This document shows, piece after piece, positions 7,097 to 15,128 of a stretch of 32,969 nt of DNA. Where the stretch lies: the NCBI RefSeq assembly GCF_945870625.1, contig NZ_CAMBTS010000026.1:1-32969 (forward strand), written 5' to 3'. A program made the translations under genes and the position numbers. The number at the start of each line of letters is the position of its first letter. Position 1 is the first letter of the stretch. The notes under the pieces are model-generated. The model saw only the letters and a list, made by a program, of their open reading frames with translations, was not told the DNA's origin and made no database searches. This DNA is from Novosphingobium sp. Chol11 (GTDB lineage: Bacteria > Pseudomonadota > Alphaproteobacteria > Sphingomonadales > Sphingomonadaceae).

Positions 7097-8182
7097 ATGG
7101 CCCGCAAATTTACCCGCTCGCACGACGAGACATCACGCGAATCTGGCCGAAATGGTGGCCGCGAATCTGGCCGCGCGAAGGGCAAGGAGCGCACCGAGCA
7201 GCGGCCGGATATCCAGCGCCGCGCACGGATCGATGTGGAGTTTGACGAGCAAACGGTGCTGGGTGCGCTGTTTGGCCAGTTTGACACCAATCTGGTGCTG
7301 ATCGAAAACCGTCTGGGCGTGTATATCTCGGCGCGCGGCAACCGCGCCATGATCGAAGGCCCCGATGATGCGGTGGCGCGCGCGCGCGATGTTCTGAAAG
7401 GCATGCACCAGCGGCTGCTGGCGGGCCATGAGATCGATGCCGGCGCGATCGAGGCGTTGATCGTGATGTCGAACGAACCGACGCTTGAAGGGATCATCAC
7501 CGGCGCACCCCAAGGCGCGCCGCCGATCATGATCCGCACCCGCAAGAAAACCATCGTCCCCCGTTCGGCCACGCAGATCGAATATATGCGCGCGCTGATC
7601 CGCGATGATCTGATTTTCGCGCTCGGCCCAGCGGGCACGGGCAAGACCTATCTCGCAGTCGCACAGGCGGTCGCGCAACTGATCAACGGCAGCGTGCAAC
7701 GGCTAATCCTGTCGCGCCCGGCGGTGGAAGCGGGCGAACGGCTGGGTTTCCTGCCCGGCGACATGAAGGAGAAGGTCGATCCTTATCTGCGCCCGCTCTA
7801 CGATGCGCTCTATGATTGCATGCCGCCCGAACAGGTGGAGCGGCGGCTGGCCTCGGGCGAGATCGAGATCGCGCCAATCGCGTTCATGCGCGGGCGCACC
7901 TTGGCCGACGCGTTCGTGATCCTCGATGAAGCGCAGAATACCACGCCGGGGCAGATGAAGATGTTCCTCACCCGCTTTGGCCAGAACAGCCGGATGGTGG
8001 TGTGCGGCGATCCCCGGCAGGTCGATCTGCCCGGCGGCCCCGCCGCCAGCGGCCTGGCCGATGCAGTCACCCGGCTGGAAGGGGTGGCGGGCATCGGCAC
8101 GGTGCGCTTCACCGTGGCCGACGTGGTGCGCCATCCGATCGTCGGGCGGATCGTCGAGGCTTATGAAGGCAACGAACCGTGA
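7097..8182 (+). CDS. phoH: PhoH family ATPase
   Basis: This is a cytoplasmic P-loop ATPase of the PhoH/PhoL family, associated with RNA metabolism and ribosome maturation together with YbeY. A basic N-terminal tail is followed by a KH-like/GTPase-associated region (residues 45-110). The ATPase core has Walker A GPAGTGKT at 177-184, Walker B FVILDEAQN and the sensor motif VVCGDPRQVDLP. It is 361 residues long. A strong ribosome-binding site (GAAAGGAGCGC) precedes the ATG. ybeY starts 6 nt after its stop, so the two genes form one operon. Confidence 0.96.
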   Translation: MARKFTRSHDETSRESGRNGGRESGRAKGKERTEQRPDIQRRARIDVEFDEQTVLGALFGQFDTNLVLIENRLGVYISARGNRAMIEGPDDAVARARDVLKGMHQRLLAGHEIDAGAIEALIVMSNEPTLEGIITGAPQGAPPIMIRTRKKTIVPRSATQIEYMRALIRDDLIFALGPAGTGKTYLAVAQAVAQLINGSVQRLILSRPAVEAGERLGFLPGDMKEKVDPYLRPLYDALYDCMPPEQVERRLASGEIEIAPIAFMRGRTLADAFVILDEAQNTTPGQMKMFLTRFGQNSRMVVCGDPRQVDLPGGPAASGLADAVTRLEGVAGIGTVRFTVADVVRHPIVGRIVEAYEGNEP

Positions 8183-8188
8183 GCATCC

Positions 8189-8692
8189 ATGACCGCCCCC
8201 ACGTTTGATCTCGATATCGATCCGGTGTGGGGCGATGCCACCGATTGGGAGGCGCTGACTCACCGCGCCGCCGAGGCCGCCGGGCAGGTTGCGCCAGAGC
8301 TGGCGCACGAACACCTGCTCGCTAGCTTGGTCATGGCCGATGATGACGAGGTGCAAGCGCTGAACCGGCAATGGCGCGCCAAGGATCAGCCGACCAATGT
8401 TCTGTCGTTTCCGATGCTGGGCCGCGCCGAGGTGCTCGCCGCGGCGGCCAACCCGGATGCGCCGGGCATGCTCGGCGATCTGATCCTGGCGCATGGGGTC
8501 TGCGCGCGCGAGGCGGAGGCCAAGGGCATCCCGATCGCCGCGCATACCGCGCATCTGGTGATCCACGGCCTGCTCCATCTGGCAGGATACGATCACGAAA
8601 CCGGCGATGCCCAAGCCGCCGAAATGGAGGCGCTTGAAACGAAGGCGCTTGCGTTAATGGGGCTCCCCGACCCATATGCGGATTTTGAATAG
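8189..8692 (+). CDS. ybeY: Endoribonuclease YbeY (16S rRNA 3'-end maturation factor)
   Basis: YbeY is a single-strand-specific zinc metalloribonuclease involved in 16S rRNA 3' processing and ribosome quality control. The H3 zinc motif HGLLHLAGYDH supplies H126, H130 and H136. The upstream segment LNRQWRAKDQPTNVLSFPM is the family substrate-binding region. The 167-residue length is normal. It lies between phoH and corC in the conserved order. Confidence 0.97.
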   Translation: MTAPTFDLDIDPVWGDATDWEALTHRAAEAAGQVAPELAHEHLLASLVMADDDEVQALNRQWRAKDQPTNVLSFPMLGRAEVLAAAANPDAPGMLGDLILAHGVCAREAEAKGIPIAAHTAHLVIHGLLHLAGYDHETGDAQAAEMEALETKALALMGLPDPYADFE

Positions 8693-8709
8693 CAAAGGAG
8701 CAATGCACA

Positions 8710-9648
8710 GTGCCTGAGCCAGGCGGCTCCGGCGGCGAAAGCCGTACGGGCGAAAGCGACAGTAGAAGCGCCCTATGGCGCACGATCAGGACATTCTTTC
8801 GCGGTCCTGACCATGATCAATCGCTGCGTGCGGCGATTGAAGAAGCGATCGAGGAGCATGAAGGCGAGCCGGGCAACCACTCCGGGGCCAATGGCGATCT
8901 GATGCCGATCGAGCGTCAGATGCTCAAGAATCTGCTCCATTTCAGCGAGCACGACGCCGACGACATTGCCATCCCGCGCGGCGAGATCGTGGCGGTGCCT
9001 GCCGCCGCGACGTTCGAGGAGCTGGTCGGCGCGTTTGCCCAGCATGGCCACAGCCGCTTGCCCGTCTTTGCCGATTCGCTGGATGAAGTAGTCGGCATGA
9101 TTCACATCAAGGACCTGTTTCCGATCGTGGCGGGCATGGCGCTGGCTGGAAAGACCGCGCCCAAAGACTGGTCCGGCTTGATGCGCCAACCGCTTTTCGT
9201 GCCGCAGGCGCGCAGCGCGCTCGATGTGCTGGCCGATATGCGCGCCAGCCGCACCCATCTGGCGGTGGTCATCGACGAATATTCGGGCACCGACGGGATC
9301 ATCACGATCGAGGATCTGGTCGAGGAAATCGTCGGCGAGATCGAGGATGAACACGACGACGCGCCCGAGGCGATGCTGCGGCAGACCGATGCGCGGACCT
9401 GGGAAGCCGATGCCCGCGCCGAACTCGACGATGTCGGCGAGACAATCGACCCTCGGCTCGCGCTGATCGAGGAAGATGTCGACACACTGGGCGGACTTGC
9501 GGTCGTGCTCGCTGGCGAGGTGCCCCCGGTTGGCCGCATTCTTGACCACGAGAGCGGCTGGCGCATCGAAGTCGTGGCCGGCGATGAACGGCGGCTCACG
9601 CGTTTGCGCCTTCACGCCCCGCATGCTGCTGATAGATTGGAAGGGTAG
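8710..9648 (+). CDS. corC: CorC/HlyC-type CBS-domain protein (transporter-associated)
   Basis: This soluble protein has two CBS domains (about residues 75-195, with IPRGEIVAVPAAATFEELV and THLAVVIDEYSGTDGIITIEDLVEEIVGEIEDEHD) and a C-terminal CorC_HlyC domain (residues 215-305; TWEADARAELDDVGE, then DTLGGLAVVLAGEVPPVG). Related proteins are linked to magnesium/cobalt efflux and stress tolerance. Translation must start at the GTG at 8710, since the ATG at 8703 is out of frame and stops at once; AAAGGAG lies upstream. Length is 312 residues. It has no membrane domain, so it is the short CorC form rather than a full CNNM-type transporter. Confidence 0.92.
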   Translation: MPEPGGSGGESRTGESDSRSALWRTIRTFFRGPDHDQSLRAAIEEAIEEHEGEPGNHSGANGDLMPIERQMLKNLLHFSEHDADDIAIPRGEIVAVPAAATFEELVGAFAQHGHSRLPVFADSLDEVVGMIHIKDLFPIVAGMALAGKTAPKDWSGLMRQPLFVPQARSALDVLADMRASRTHLAVVIDEYSGTDGIITIEDLVEEIVGEIEDEHDDAPEAMLRQTDARTWEADARAELDDVGETIDPRLALIEEDVDTLGGLAVVLAGEVPPVGRILDHESGWRIEVVAGDERRLTRLRLHAPHAADRLEG

Positions 9649-9671
9649 CCCCTACCCATGATGCTAAACCC

Positions 9672-10553
9672 ATGATCCGCAGGCTCCCCCCCCTCCGTTC
9701 GCTCGAAGCCTTCATCCGCGTGGTGCGCTCAGGCTCGGCCAAGACCGCAGCTGCCGAGCTGGCGCTGAGTCCTTCCGCGCTCTCGCGGCGGCTGGCTGCG
9801 CTTGAAGATTTCATGAGCAAGCCGATGTTCGAGCGCAAACACCAGCTGCTCAAACTGACCGAGGACGGGCAGGCGCTTTATGACACGGTCTCGCCGCTGA
9901 TCGACGAAATGGCGGACCGCATCGACCGCCTGATCGATACCAGCAAAGTCATGCGGCTGCGTCTGGGCGTGCTGCCGCTGTTCGGCAGCCAGCGACTGTT
10001 CCCCCGGCTGGGCGAACTGCGCCGTCTGCATCCGCAATTGCACATCGACATCGATTCTTCCGCCGCCGCCGAGACCAAGCTGGGCGATACGATCGACGCT
10101 GCGATCATCCTGTCCGAAGGCCCCGACGCCGCGCTTCATTCGGTGCGGCTGGATCACAACCGGGTTCATGCGATCACGTCCAAGGAATTGGCCGCAGATC
10201 TGGGCGAACGGCCCGATCTGGCGCTGCTCAACAAGCAGACGTTTCTTATCCATAACGATCTGCCGATGAGCTTTGAGGCATGGAAGCGCACGCTGCACCT
10301 TGAGGCGCTGCAGCCCGCCGCGATCGACCATTTCGATTCGGGCCAGTTGCTTCTCGAAGCCGCCGCGCAAGGGCTGGGCATCGCGATCATGCACGACGAT
10401 CATTTCATCCGCAGCCACGATTCGCGGCTTGCGCGGGTGTTCAATGTCGATGTCGACAGCCCTTACAGTTACTGGTTCGTTTGCCGCCCTCGCGCGCTGC
10501 AATCGCGACCGGTGCGCCTGTTCCACGATTGGATGATAAAGGCGGGCTTGTGA
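9672..10553 (+). CDS. LysR family transcriptional regulator
   Basis: The N-terminal winged-helix domain is clear: LPPLRSLEAFIRVVRSGSAKTAAAELALSPSALSRRLAALE (about residues 5-45), followed by a linker helix. The effector-binding domain starts near residue 95 (LRLGVLPLFGSQRLFPRLGELRRLHPQL) and ends with an LysR-typical FHDWM segment. The N-terminal LPPLRSLEAF pattern resembles the GcvA/AmpR branch, and the 293-residue length is standard. The target is unknown. The stop overlaps the GTG start of the next small gene (GTGA), so the regulator and that gene are co-translated, which is unusual for LysR genes that normally face their targets. Confidence 0.92.
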   Translation: MIRRLPPLRSLEAFIRVVRSGSAKTAAAELALSPSALSRRLAALEDFMSKPMFERKHQLLKLTEDGQALYDTVSPLIDEMADRIDRLIDTSKVMRLRLGVLPLFGSQRLFPRLGELRRLHPQLHIDIDSSAAAETKLGDTIDAAIILSEGPDAALHSVRLDHNRVHAITSKELAADLGERPDLALLNKQTFLIHNDLPMSFEAWKRTLHLEALQPAAIDHFDSGQLLLEAAAQGLGIAIMHDDHFIRSHDSRLARVFNVDVDSPYSYWFVCRPRALQSRPVRLFHDWMIKAGL

Positions 10554-10984
10554 GCGGGACACTGAGCAGGCCTCCCAGCGGGGCAGCCGCCATGCGCGAT
10601 GCGCTCGCGGTCAAGATCCATTGCCCGATCGCGCCCGCCACGCTGGCCGCACTGCTTGCAGGAGACGCTGCCGCGCTTGGCGCAGACCCTTCTGCCGCTG
10701 CTCTGATGAACTTGCTGCGCGCAGGCACTCCGCTTGGCGATTTCGGACTCTATCACGGCGTGGTCGAAATCGCGCCGGGCTGGGAACACTTCACTCCTGC
10801 CCCCGGGGCCAACCCGACTTTGGGAACCGCAGACACCGTCAGCCTCTCCCCCACTGTCATCCTCACCACGTATGCCTCCGCCGATGCGGATATCGACAGT
10901 GCGCTGACCGCGCTGATGGCGGCGCACCCATGGGAGGTGCCAGTGATCGAAGTGCAGCACACCCGGCTGCTGGTGCGCGGCTAA
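10550..10984 (+). CDS. Small CutA/YqfO-like domain protein, function unknown
   Basis: This 144-residue protein begins at a GTG that overlaps the LysR stop by 4 nt, with AAAGGCGG upstream. The C-terminal half contains TVILTTYASADADIDSALTALMAAHPWEVPVIEV, resembling the HPYE-P core of CutA and of the YqfO/Nif3 insertion domain, which form trimers. The N-terminal part contains YHGVVEIAPGWEHFTPAPGANP, not recognised. There is no signal peptide. A role in metal or small-molecule sensing is possible by homology to the fold only. Coupling to a LysR regulator suggests a joint function. Confidence 0.7.
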   Translation: MSGTLSRPPSGAAAMRDALAVKIHCPIAPATLAALLAGDAAALGADPSAAALMNLLRAGTPLGDFGLYHGVVEIAPGWEHFTPAPGANPTLGTADTVSLSPTVILTTYASADADIDSALTALMAAHPWEVPVIEVQHTRLLVRG

Positions 10985-11063
10985 CGCTGCCCCATTCGGC
11001 ACCTGCGCTAGTGCAGCCCCAGACTTCGTGATATCTTAAGGGCAAATGTGGAGGGACTCAGCG

Positions 11064-12017
11064 ATGCGCGTTCTTTGGCTGGCAGCATTATCCGGTTTGG
11101 TTTTGGCAGGGGCAGCGCATGCTTCCGGCGGCGGCGGGGGAGGCGGCAGCATGCCGCAATCGCCGAGCACAAGCGCGCCGCAATACGATCCAGCGGCCGA
11201 ATACCGCGCCGGGGTGGCCGCGCTCGAAGCCAAGGATTACAAGAAAGCCAAAACCTCGTTCGACCATGTGCTTTCGGTCACAGCCATTGATGCCAATGTG
11301 CATTATCTGGCGGGCATGTCGCGCACTGGCCTTGGCGACCTTAAAGGCGCGCGCAAATTCTACGCGAGGGCGGCCAAGCTCGACAGCACGATGATCGCCG
11401 CCTGGCGCGATCTGGGGCTGACTGATGCAGGCCTTGGCAACGCCGCCAAAGCGCAAGAAACATTGGCCGCGATCCGCGGCCAGCGCACCACTTGCGCTGA
11501 AACCTGCGCGAACGCCGCCGATCTCAAAGCAGCGGATGAAGCCGTGGCTGCGGCAATCGCCAGCATCCCGGTTCCGCCCGCCAAGGATGCCAAGCCGATG
11601 AGCATGGCTGTCCCGCCCGCCAGCTTGCTGTTTGCCTCGGCTAGCTTTGGCGATGGTCAGTATCTCGCCGCTGTCGCGCTGATCAACGAGCGGCGCTATG
11701 AAGACGCGATCGCCGCGCTCAAGTCGGCGCAGCGGGTATTCGGCGCGCATCCCGATATCCTCACCTATCTGGGTTTTTCCAACCGCAAGCTGGGCCGCTA
11801 CGAGGCGGCTGAAAGCTATTACCGCGCGGCGCTTGCGGCGGCCCCCGGTCACCGCGGCGCGACCGAGTATTTCGGCGAGCTGATGGTCGAGCGCCGCGAT
11901 ATGAAAGGCGCGCAGCGGATGCTTGCGGCGCTCGATGCGCAGTGCCGGTTTGGCTGCACCGAGGCGGAGGAGCTACGCGGATGGATCGCCGCTGGGCATT
12001 CGCCGCACTCGCTTTAA
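11064..12017 (+). CDS. Exported tetratricopeptide-repeat protein
   Basis: The protein opens with a Sec signal peptide (MRVLWLAALSGLVLAGAAHA, cleavage about residue 20), then a Gly-rich linker. TPR units follow: EYRAGVAALEAKDYKKAKTSF, VHYLAGMSRTGLGDLKGARKFYARA, AWRDLGLTDAGLGNAAKAQETL, and after a Pro/Ala linker further units around RRYEDAIAALKSAQRVFG and GRYEAAESYYRAALAAAPGHRGATEYFGELMVERRDMKGAQRML. At 317 residues it is a periplasmic scaffold or adaptor. The ATG at 11064 has GGAGGGA upstream; an earlier in-frame ATG (11046) lacks a site. It overlaps the following cytochrome gene by 37 nt, so the products probably act together. Confidence 0.85.
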   Translation: MRVLWLAALSGLVLAGAAHASGGGGGGGSMPQSPSTSAPQYDPAAEYRAGVAALEAKDYKKAKTSFDHVLSVTAIDANVHYLAGMSRTGLGDLKGARKFYARAAKLDSTMIAAWRDLGLTDAGLGNAAKAQETLAAIRGQRTTCAETCANAADLKAADEAVAAAIASIPVPPAKDAKPMSMAVPPASLLFASASFGDGQYLAAVALINERRYEDAIAALKSAQRVFGAHPDILTYLGFSNRKLGRYEAAESYYRAALAAAPGHRGATEYFGELMVERRDMKGAQRMLAALDAQCRFGCTEAEELRGWIAAGHSPHSL

Positions 12018-12955
12018 GCACGGCATCCGCAGCGGCGGCCCCGGTCGCCGCGCCGCTGCTGCGCGAAATACGCTGGATCGCGGCAGATACCCCGCGCGCC
12101 GAGCTGGTCCGTGTGCTGACCGCCCAGCCCGCCGAATGCCTCGCGCCGCCAGCGGATGCGGCGAGCGCTGATCAAGTTGCGGTCGGCCGCGCGATGTTTG
12201 CCGCCCCGCTGCTGCTTGGCGGGCAAGCCGCGCGCGCGGGTCTTTCGTGCGCGGCCTGCCATGTCAGCGGGCGAGGGAACCCGCATTTCGTCTTCCCCGG
12301 CGTTTCGGGCGCGCCCGGCACTGCCGATGTCACCAGTTCGCTGTTCAGCACCAGGCGCGGCGACGGGATCGCCAACCCTCGGCCCATCCCCGATCTGGCC
12401 GCCGACCCGCCCAAAATCAGCCGCGATCCTGCCAGCCCTGCGCTGCGCACCTTCATCCGGGGGCTGATCGTGGAGGAATTCGACGGTCTCGAACCGCCCC
12501 CGCGCATCCTCGATGGCCTGGCGGCCTATGTCCGCGCGCTGCGCAGCGATTGCAGTGCCCTCGCCCAGCGCACGTCAGAGGGCGAACTGGGCGACGCCGC
12601 AGCCGCGGTGTTGGCTGCGCGCACCGCGCTCGGCGAGGGTGACGCCGCTGCGGCGCGCTTGCTGCTCAGCGCGGCGCGATCCGCGCTCGGGCGGATCGAC
12701 GAACGTTTTGCAGGCCGCCCCGCCATCGCGCGCCTGCTCGCGCGCCGCGATGGCGAGCTTCGGCGCCTGCAGGCAGACTTAGCAGGCGGCAAGTCGGCAA
12801 GCGCGGCGCTGACTCGCTGGACCAAAGACACAACCCGCGACGCCGCCGCGCTGCGCGCCGCCGAGCCGGGCTCGCTCTACGCGCCAGCATCGCTCGAACG
12901 CGCGTTGGTGGCAGCGGGCGGCGAGGCTGCGGCAAACGAGCCGAGCACCGGCTGA
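11981..12955 (+). CDS. Periplasmic monoheme cytochrome c-like protein (MauG/peroxidase-related)
   Basis: The signal peptide is MDRRWAFAALALSTASAAAA. A single heme c attachment motif CAACH (C90, C93, H94) lies in AGLSCAACHVSGRGNPHF, preceded by VAVGRAMFAAPLLLGG, the usual helix before the heme in MauG/cytochrome c peroxidase proteins. The following FPGVSGAPGTADVTSSLFSTRRGDGIANPRPIPDL also recalls that family. The second CxxCH of a true di-heme peroxidase is absent. Residues 200-310 are Ala/Arg-rich helices, not recognised. The ATG at 11981 lies inside the TPR gene and has GGAGGAG upstream. Joint export of a TPR protein and cytochrome suggests a periplasmic redox or protein-maturation role (inference). 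Confidence 0.8.
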   Translation: MDRRWAFAALALSTASAAAAPVAAPLLREIRWIAADTPRAELVRVLTAQPAECLAPPADAASADQVAVGRAMFAAPLLLGGQAARAGLSCAACHVSGRGNPHFVFPGVSGAPGTADVTSSLFSTRRGDGIANPRPIPDLAADPPKISRDPASPALRTFIRGLIVEEFDGLEPPPRILDGLAAYVRALRSDCSALAQRTSEGELGDAAAAVLAARTALGEGDAAAARLLLSAARSALGRIDERFAGRPAIARLLARRDGELRRLQADLAGGKSASAALTRWTKDTTRDAAALRAAEPGSLYAPASLERALVAAGGEAAANEPSTG

Positions 12956-13025
12956 TGACGGGGCTATAGCCAAGGCGATCCACACTAGTTAACCCCTGAC
13001 CTAGCAGTGGGGAAATGCTGGCCCG

Positions 13026-13289
13026 ATGAGCGATGGCAACATCTTGACCAAGACGGGTGGCGCTGGCCTTGCCACCCGCCCCATCGAACCCCATGCGGGC
13101 GAAAGCACCGACGATCACACCTGCGAAAGTTGGTGCCTCAATTGCGGAACGGCGCTTGTCCGCAGCCAGTGCCATGGATGTGGGCAAGCGCCGAGCAGGC
13201 GGGCTCTGCGGCCTTGCGTCGCACACCAAATCGGCTGGCCTTGCGCGCCGATCCCGGCACGACAAAAAAAGAAGTGTCGAGTCCGTTAG
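13026..13289 (+). pseudogene. Truncated DUF3667-type zinc-ribbon protein (gene remnant)
   Basis: The 87-codon frame starts with a typical polar N-terminus and a two-pair zinc ribbon: CESWCLNCGTALVRSQCHGCGQ (CxxC-x9-CxxC, residues about 37-54). This is the N-terminus of DUF3667 membrane proteins, in which it is followed by an H-V-H-R type segment and several membrane helices. Here the sequence after CGQ turns into Arg/Pro/Cys-rich text without membrane helices and stops just before the L,D-transpeptidase gene. GGGGAAA lies about 12 nt upstream of the ATG. I read it as a decayed or deletion-truncated gene; an independent short zinc-ribbon protein is possible. It accounts for most of the 354-bp gap between flanking genes. 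Confidence 0.6.
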
Positions 13290-13309
13290 CGATCCGTTAA
13301 CCATGTCCC

Positions 13310-14245
13310 ATGCTTCGCTCGTTCGGCACGATTCCGGTTTCGCTTGGCGCTTTGCTGGCGCTGTGCGGATGCGGCGTGCTGGCCCATGCCTCGCTGGCCG
13401 AAAAGCAAGCCCCCCAGGCGAGCGATCCGGCGCCTGTCCTTGCCTTTGCTGCGCCTGTCCCGCCCTCGGTTTGCGGTCCTGACCCCGTCAAGAGCCGGCC
13501 CGCTACGCCGCTCTCGCCAGGCGAGGCGCTGAACCGGGGTGTGCTGATCGTCGTCAGCATCCCGACACAGAAACTGTTCGTGTTCAAAGATGGCATCCCC
13601 TGGGGCTCGACCAGCGTTTCGACCGGCCGCGCCGGACATGGCACACCGGCCGGCGTGTTCCCGATTTTGCAGAAGCATGTGCGCCACCGCTCCAATCTCT
13701 ATAACAACGCGTCGATGCCTTATATGCAGCGCCTCACCTGGAGCGGCGTGGCGCTCCATGCCGGGCACGTTACCGGCCGTCCGGCATCGCACGGCTGCAT
13801 CCGCATGCCGTGGGGCTTTGCCCGCAACCTCTATGCCCTGACCCGCCCGGCATCGACTTCCGTGCTGATCGTGCGCAAGCCGCTGCAATATGCCGAAGAA
13901 GCGCGCTCCATCGTGACCGGCGTCCCTCGCCCGCAACAGGCCTACGCCCAGCAGACGCGCCCTGCGCCCGCACCGTTGACCGGCCTCGCCAATGACACGT
14001 CGGCCTCCGGCGGCCCGACGCAGACGATCCAGCTTGCCGCCACGCCCAGCCCGCAAGAGGCCGATGTGCTATGGCAAGAGCTTGAGCAGCGCGAACCCGA
14101 ATTGCAGGACCTGAACCCGGTGATCATCCCGGCCACGGTCTGCGCCGCACGCGTTTACCGCCTGCGCGCCTCCGGGGCAGAAGCCCACGCGCTCTGCGGC
14201 CGGTTGCTGGCGCGGGGCGTGGCATGCATGCGGGTCTATAGCTAG
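13310..14245 (+). CDS. Exported L,D-transpeptidase (YkuD domain)
   Basis: The enzyme forms or remodels 3-3 peptidoglycan cross-links (or attaches proteins) in the periplasm, using an active-site cysteine. The N-terminal signal MLRSFGTIPVSLGALLALCGCGVLA may be Sec type or a lipoprotein signal ending at C21. The YkuD domain spans about residues 77-195 (VLIVVSIPTQKLFVFKDG, then GTPAGVFPI), with the catalytic block ALHAGHVTGRPASHGCIRMP in which C163 is the nucleophile. A Pro/Ala/Gln-rich linker follows. The C-terminal 40 residues (CAARVYRLRASGAEAHALCGRLLARGVACMRVYS) look like a short SPOR-like peptidoglycan-binding unit (inference). Length is 311 residues. Its stop overlaps the convergent methyltransferase stop. 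Confidence 0.92.
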   Translation: MLRSFGTIPVSLGALLALCGCGVLAHASLAEKQAPQASDPAPVLAFAAPVPPSVCGPDPVKSRPATPLSPGEALNRGVLIVVSIPTQKLFVFKDGIPWGSTSVSTGRAGHGTPAGVFPILQKHVRHRSNLYNNASMPYMQRLTWSGVALHAGHVTGRPASHGCIRMPWGFARNLYALTRPASTSVLIVRKPLQYAEEARSIVTGVPRPQQAYAQQTRPAPAPLTGLANDTSASGGPTQTIQLAATPSPQEADVLWQELEQREPELQDLNPVIIPATVCAARVYRLRASGAEAHALCGRLLARGVACMRVYS

Positions 14246-15111
14246 CCGCGCAGCACCGCTATATGCTCGGGCCCGATCCCGCAGCAGCCACCCAAAATGC
14301 TCGCCCCGGCCTCTGCCCAGGCGTGGGCGAATGCGGCATAGCCAGCAGGGGTGAGGTCTGCGCGGATCGGGCAAAGCGCGGTGTTCGCTTCGGCCTCGGC
14401 GCTCATCGGCGGAAACGCATTGGCATAGACGCCAAGCCTCATCGCGCTTCCCTCCAGCATGCTGCGCGCTTCACGCAGCGCAGCCTCCATCACTTCGGGC
14501 TGGCTGCAATTGAACAGCAGCGCCTCTGCGCCCAGCCGCATGGCCAGCAGCGCCGCATCGCGCACCGGCTCGCCCGAGCGCAGTTGCGGCGGCGCATCGG
14601 CCACTTCATCCTGCAAGGTAAACGACAGCCAGAGCGGCTTTCCTGAAGGCGCGACCAGTTCGGCCACCAGTTCGGCTTCGGCAAGGGTCGAGAGCGTCTC
14701 TGCCTGCCAATGATCGATCGATGGCGCAAGACCGGCGATAAGGACGCCGAGCACCTGCCGCGCCCGCTCCAGATCGACCAGATCGGGGCGATAGGAGCCG
14801 CACACCGGCGGCAGCGAACCGGCCACGCGGACCGGGCGGCCAGCCCCATCCGCCGCATCGCGCGCCAGCTTCCCGGCCAGCGTGGCCAGCGCAAGACCGC
14901 TTTGCACAAACCGCTCCTCGCCGATATGAAATGGCACTACGGCATAAGTATTGGTGGTGATCACATCGGCCCCGGCTTCGATATAGGCCTGATGGACGCG
15001 GGTGACGAACTCCGGCCCCTCGATCAGCGCCAGTGCCGACCATTCGGGCTGGCGAAACGGCGCGCCGATACGCTGCAGTTCGCGGCCTGTGCCGCCATCG
15101 AGTATGAACAT
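14242..15111 (-). CDS. Homocysteine S-methyltransferase family protein
   Basis: This cytoplasmic zinc enzyme transfers a methyl group from a donor such as S-methylmethionine or betaine to homocysteine, giving methionine. It opens with MFILDGGTGRELQRIG, shows GADVITTNTYAVVPFH, and carries the zinc cysteines in LLFNCSQPE and GASILGGCCGIGPEHI. At 289 residues it is the short MmuM/BHMT-like form. The ATG at 15111 is chosen because GGAGG lies about 8 nt upstream; the in-frame ATG at 15126 would place that GGAGG inside the gene. It follows the gamma-glutamyltransferase gene by a few bases, so both are one transcript and may share sulfur or glutathione metabolism (inference). Confidence 0.92.
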   Translation of the reverse strand: MFILDGGTGRELQRIGAPFRQPEWSALALIEGPEFVTRVHQAYIEAGADVITTNTYAVVPFHIGEERFVQSGLALATLAGKLARDAADGAGRPVRVAGSLPPVCGSYRPDLVDLERARQVLGVLIAGLAPSIDHWQAETLSTLAEAELVAELVAPSGKPLWLSFTLQDEVADAPPQLRSGEPVRDAALLAMRLGAEALLFNCSQPEVMEAALREARSMLEGSAMRLGVYANAFPPMSAEAEANTALCPIRADLTPAGYAAFAHAWAEAGASILGGCCGIGPEHIAVLRG

Positions 15112-15128
15112 TGGGGATGCCTCCATGA

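Noticed and set aside
7703..9624. Long minus-strand frames opposite phoH, ybeY and corC
   Set aside because: They are His/Arg/Gln-rich antisense shadows of high-GC genes with clear families on the plus strand.
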